Positions 60,001 through 64,000 of a DNA stretch of 64,000 nt are shown here, piece after piece. The number at the start of each line of letters is the position of its first letter. The stretch's first letter is position 1. The stretch comes from Pterois miles. Its lineage: Eukaryota; Chordata; Actinopteri; Perciformes; Scorpaenidae. The notes under the pieces are model-generated. The model ran no database searches and was not told where the DNA came from. It saw nothing but the letters and a program-made list of their open reading frames with translations. Location: the NCBI GenBank assembly GCA_947000775.1, contig CAMQGK010000130.1:9545709-9609708 (forward strand), read 5' to 3'. Position numbers and translations under genes: made by a program.

Positions 60001-62156
60001 TATAATGTGTCATTAATAAATTGTTATAGTATAGTATGTCATTAACAAAAAATCGTCATAGTGTAGTATGTCATTAAAAAAATGTTCATAGTGTAATATT
60101 TCATTAAAAAATTCGTTATAGTATAGTATGGCATAAAAAAAATCATCATAGTGTAGTATGTCATAAAAAAAATTGTGATAGTATAGAATGTCATTAAAAA
60201 ATCGTCATAGTATAGTATGTCATTTTAAAAAAATAGTCATAGTATAATATGTTATTAAAAAAAATAGTCATCGTATAATATGTCCTTAAAAAATTGTCAT
60301 ATGTCATTTAAAAAAATAGTCATGGTATGAAATGTCATTTAAAAAAATCGTCATAGTATAATATGTTCTAAAAAAATCATCATAGTATAGTGTGTCATTA
60401 AAAAAAATCATCGTAGTATAATGCCATTAAAGAAATCGTCATAGTATAATATGTATGAAAGAAATCGTCATTGTATAACATGTCATTAAAAAATTGTCAT
60501 AGTATAGTATGTCATTAAAAAAATAGTCATAGTATAATATGTCCTTAAAAAATCGTCATAGTATAGTATGTCATTAAAAACAATCGTCATAGTGTAGTAT
60601 GTCATTAAAAAAAATCGTAATAGTATAGTGTGTCACTAAAAAAAATTGTGATAGTATAGAATGTCATTTAAAAAAATCGTCATAGTATAATATGTTCTAA
60701 AAAAATGTTCATAGTATAATATGTCATTAAAAAATTGTATAGTATAATATGCATTAAAAATTGTATAGTTAGTGTGGATAAAAAAATTTAATAGTATAGT
60801 ATGTCATTAAAAATCTTAATAGTATAGTATGTATTAAAAAATTGTGATAGTATAGAATGTCATTAAAAAATATAATGTGATATGTCATTTAAAAAAATCG
60901 TCATAGTATAATATGTCATTAAAAAATTGTATAGTCTAGGTGGCATAAAAAAATCTTAATAGTATAGTATGTCATTAAAAAATCTTAATAGTATAGTATG
61001 TCATTAAAAAAAATTGTGATAGTATAGAATGTCATTAAAAAATCGCATAATGTGATATGTCATTTAAAAAAATTGTCATAGTATAATATGTCATTAAAAA
61101 ATTGTCATAGTCTAGTGTGGCATAAAAAAATCTTAATAGTATAGTATGTCATTAAAAAATCTTAATAGTATAGTATGTTATTCCAAAAATCGTCATAGTG
61201 TAGTATGTCATTAAAAAAAATCGTCATAATGTAGTGTGGCATAAAAAAAACTGTCATAGTATAATATGTCATTTAAAAAAACTGTCATAGTATAGTATGG
61301 CATAAAAAAATCATCATAGTATAGTATGTCATTAAAAAAAATCTTAATAGTATAGTGTGCACTAAAAAAATTGTGATAGTATAGAATGTCATTAAAAAAT
61401 CGTCATAATGTGATATGTCATTTAAAAAAATCGTCATAGTGTAGTGTGGCATAAAAAAAACTGTCATAGTATAGTATGGCATAAAAAAATCATCATAGTA
61501 TAGTATGTCATGAAAAAATAGTCATAGTGTAGTATGTCATTAAAAAAAATAGTCATAGTGTAATATGTCCTTAAAAAAAATCGTCATAGTACAATATGTC
61601 ATTAAAAAATCGTCACAGTGTAGTATGTCATTAAAAAAATGTTCATTAAAAAATCGTTATAGTATAGTATGGCATAAAAAAATCGTCATAATGTAGTGTG
61701 GCATAAAAAAAACTGTCATAGTATAAAATGTCATTTAAAAAAACTGTCATAGTATAGTATGGCATAAAAAAATCATCATAGTATAGTATGTCATTAAAAA
61801 AAATCGTCATAATATAACATGTCATTAAAAAATTGTCGTAGTATAATATGTTCTAAAAAAATCGTCATAGTGTCGTATGTCATTACAAAAATCGTCATAG
61901 TGTCGTATGTCATTACAAAAATCGTCATAGTATAGTATGTCATTAAAAAAAATCGTCATAGTATAATATGTCATAAAAAAATCGTCATAATGTAGTGTGG
62001 GATAAAAAAAACTGTCATAGTATAATATGTCATTTAAAAAAAAGGTCATAGTGTAATATGTCATTAAAAAAATCGTCATAGTATAATATGTTCTAAAAAA
62101 AATCGTCAGTGTAGTATGTCATTAAAAAAATATTCATAGTATAATACGTTCTAAAT

Positions 62157-62361
62157 ACTCCTTCCTCTTCTACGCCGGCTTGCTTATCCTCCTGGAGGCG
62201 GTGTCGCTGTTCCTTCCCACTTGCTGTACAGATCTGGGAATTAGGAAGGTAGCCCAGGACTGCTCTCCGTGATGCCACAGCCCCTACGTGAGTATTGTGT
62301 TAACCACTGACTGACTGCACTCCACTTTTAGACTGTTTGAGGCTGCTAACAGGGACTGTAC
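62157..62361 (-). mobile_element. Satellite-embedded LINE RT fragment, copy 8 (partial)
   Basis: Only the right-hand 205 bases are present, joined to satellite at TTCATAGTATAATACGTTCT. This is nearly the same junction as in copy 3. Confidence 0.6.
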
Positions 62362-62484
62362 AGTATAATGTGTCATTAATAAATCGTTATAGTATAGTAT
62401 GTCATTAAAAAAAATCGTCATAGTGTAACATGTCATTAAAAAATCGTCATAGTGTAATATGTTCTAAAAAAATTGTCATAGTCC

Positions 62485-62650
62485 GACTTTTTTGGCGACA
62501 TACTTTGATATGACTTTTTTCATTTTTTGTGTATATCATACTGTGCTTTTTTCGACATACTGTACTATTATGTTTTTCAACATACTAAACAATGACGATT
62601 TTTCATTCAATACTATAATGTGACGATTTTTTATGCCATACTATACTATG
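62485..62650. repeat. Inverse-orientation satellite block, duplicate of 48,490-48,655
   Basis: It shares GTGTATATCATACTGTGCTT, TTTTTCGACATACTGTACTA and CAATGACGATTTTTCATTCA with 48,530-48,620 and returns to direct orientation through the same kind of GATGTCATTAAAGAAA junction. Confidence 0.85.
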
Positions 62651-63525
62651 ACGATGTCATTAAAGAAAATTGTCATAGTATAGTGTGTCATTAAAAAATA
62701 TCATCATAGTATAATGCCATTAAAGAAATCGTCATAGTATAATATGTTATTAAAAAAAATCGTCATATTATGTGTCATTTAAAAAAATCGTCATAATGTA
62801 GTGTGGCATAAAAAAAACTGTCATAGTATAATATGTAATTTAAAAAAAATGTCATAGTGTAGTATGGCATAAAAAAATCATCATAGTATAGTATGTCATT
62901 AAAAAAAATAGTCATAGTGTAGTATGTCACTAAAAAAAATCGTGATAGTATAATATGTCATTAAAAAAATCGTCATAGTATAATATGTTCTAAAAAAATT
63001 GTCATAGTATAGTGTGGCATAAAAAAATCGTCATAGTATAGTATGTCATTAAAAAAAATCGTAATAGTATAGTGTGTCACTAAAAAAAATCGTGATAGTA
63101 TAAAATGTCATTAAAAAATCGTCATAATGTGATATGTCATTTAAAAAAATCGTCATGGTATGATATGTTCTAAAAAAATGTTCATAGTATAATATGTCAT
63201 GAAAGAAATCGTCATTGTATAACATGTCATTAAAAAGCCGTCATAGTATAGTATGTCACTAAAAAAAATTGTGATAGTATAGTATGTCATTTAAAAAAAT
63301 AGTCATAGTATAGTATGTCCGTAAAAAATCGTCATATTATGTGTCATTAAAAAAATCGTCATAGTATAGTATGTCATTAAAAAAAATTGTCGTAGCATAG
63401 TATGTCATTAAAAAAATCGTCATAATGTAGTGTGGCATAAAAAAAACTGTCATAGTATAATATGTCATTTAAAAAAATCATCATAGTATAGTATGTCATT
63501 AAAAAAAATCGTCATAGTGTAGAAT

Positions 63526-63906
63526 GATATCAAAACAATGTCATAGCCCGTTTGAACTTCAGTGTCAACTACTGGACCAGAAACTTGATGTGGTAGATGA
63601 CAGCTGGCCAGAGGTCCGACCATGTGATCTTCCTCTGAAGTGTGTCCTCCCACTTTGTCCAGGCTCCTTGCTGGCCGAGGCTGAGGCCCACCATGTTGTT
63701 GACTCCTTCCTCTTCTACGACGGCTTGCTTTCCCTCCTGGAGGCGGTGTCGCTGTTCCTTCCCACTTGCTGCACAGATCTGGGAATTAGGAAGGTAGCCC
63801 AGGAGTGCTCTCCGTGATGCCACAGCCCCTACGTGAGTATTGTGTTAACCACTGACTGACTGCACTCCACTTTTAGACTGTTTAAGGCTGCTAACAGGGA
63901 CTGTAC
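63526..63906 (-). mobile_element. Satellite-embedded LINE RT fragment, copy 9
   Basis: Intact, minus frame open for 84 codons, with the GGCGG variant of copies 6 and 8 and a private T-to-C (GTGTCCTCCCAC). Confidence 0.6.
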
Positions 63907-64000
63907 AGTATAATGTGTCATTAATAAATTGTTATAGTATAGTATGTCATTAACAAAAATCGTCATAGTGTAGTGTGGCATTAAAAAAATGTTCATAGTG

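Larger units (their letters stand above)
48656..64000. repeat. Main satellite array: ~31-bp units in a composite higher-order repeat
   Basis: Roughly 15 kb of units whose consensus is GTCATAGTATAGTATGTCAT, then TAAAAAAAATC (about 31 bp). Recurrent variants include AATATGTCCTTAAAAAATC, AGTGTGGCATAAAAAAAAC and TGATAGTATAGAATGTCATT. Variants recur in the same order over kilobase distances, so the true repeat is a higher-order unit of about 1.3-2.4 kb. A 380-bp LINE-derived segment marks each unit (nine copies). The array runs past the window edge. Minus-strand ORFs rich in Y, F, D, M and T across it are by-products of the low-complexity sequence. Confidence 0.9.

Noticed and set aside
49585..62079. 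Minus-strand ORFs reading MTYYTMTIFFNDILYYDDFF-like peptides
   Set aside because: They are translations of the low-complexity satellite, which happens to lack stops on that strand; there is no start context or conservation as protein.
48656..64000. Resemblance to a CRISPR array (about 31-bp repeated units)
   Set aside because: There are no unique spacers, the units vary continuously, the host is a vertebrate and the structure is a tandem satellite.

Overview
The window is vertebrate nuclear DNA, almost certainly from a teleost fish (probably a percomorph). The evidence is interrupted genes with GT-AG introns, fish-type DNA-transposon remnants in nearly every long intron, and two genes that are neighbours in vertebrates. 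All genes read on the + strand.

Region 1 (1-31,965) is the amyloid precursor protein gene. Sixteen coding exons (mammalian exons 2-7 and 9-18) can be placed to the base, from 7,587 to the TGA at 29,852-29,854. Most have the same length as the human exons and all keep the reading frame at the junctions. Exon 1 (signal peptide) is not visible and presumably lies upstream, so 1-7,586 is read as intron 1. The 767 visible residues give the E1 domain, a long acidic stretch, a Kunitz inhibitor domain, E2, the amyloid-beta/transmembrane segment and the YENPTY tail. The Kunitz exon suggests the appa paralogue. A roughly 2.1 kb 3' UTR ends at an AATAAA at 31,938.

Region 2 (33,070-35,260) is atp5pf, ATP synthase coupling factor 6: an untranslated first exon and three coding exons (107 aa). 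In mammals GABPA lies between these two genes; nothing like it is seen here.

Region 3 (35,265-39,000) is intergenic DNA with decayed transposons.

Region 4 (39,000-64,000 and beyond) is dominated by an AT-rich satellite whose basic unit is about 31 bp, of the type CATAGTATAGTATGTCATTA followed by an A-run. It lies in one orientation at 39-44 kb, the other at 46.0-48.65 kb, and switches back at about 48,655. It carries a piggyBac MITE, a dead 2.2 kb piggyBac element and a dead Tc1-like element. From 50 kb on, a roughly 380-bp non-satellite segment recurs nine times inside the array. Its minus strand reads like the C-terminal part of a LINE reverse-transcriptase ORF, so a captured retrotransposon fragment has been amplified as part of a higher-order satellite repeat. 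This composite array is the least ordinary structure in the window. A 1.8 kb island at 44.2-46.0 kb holds two weak candidate exons of an unidentified gene.
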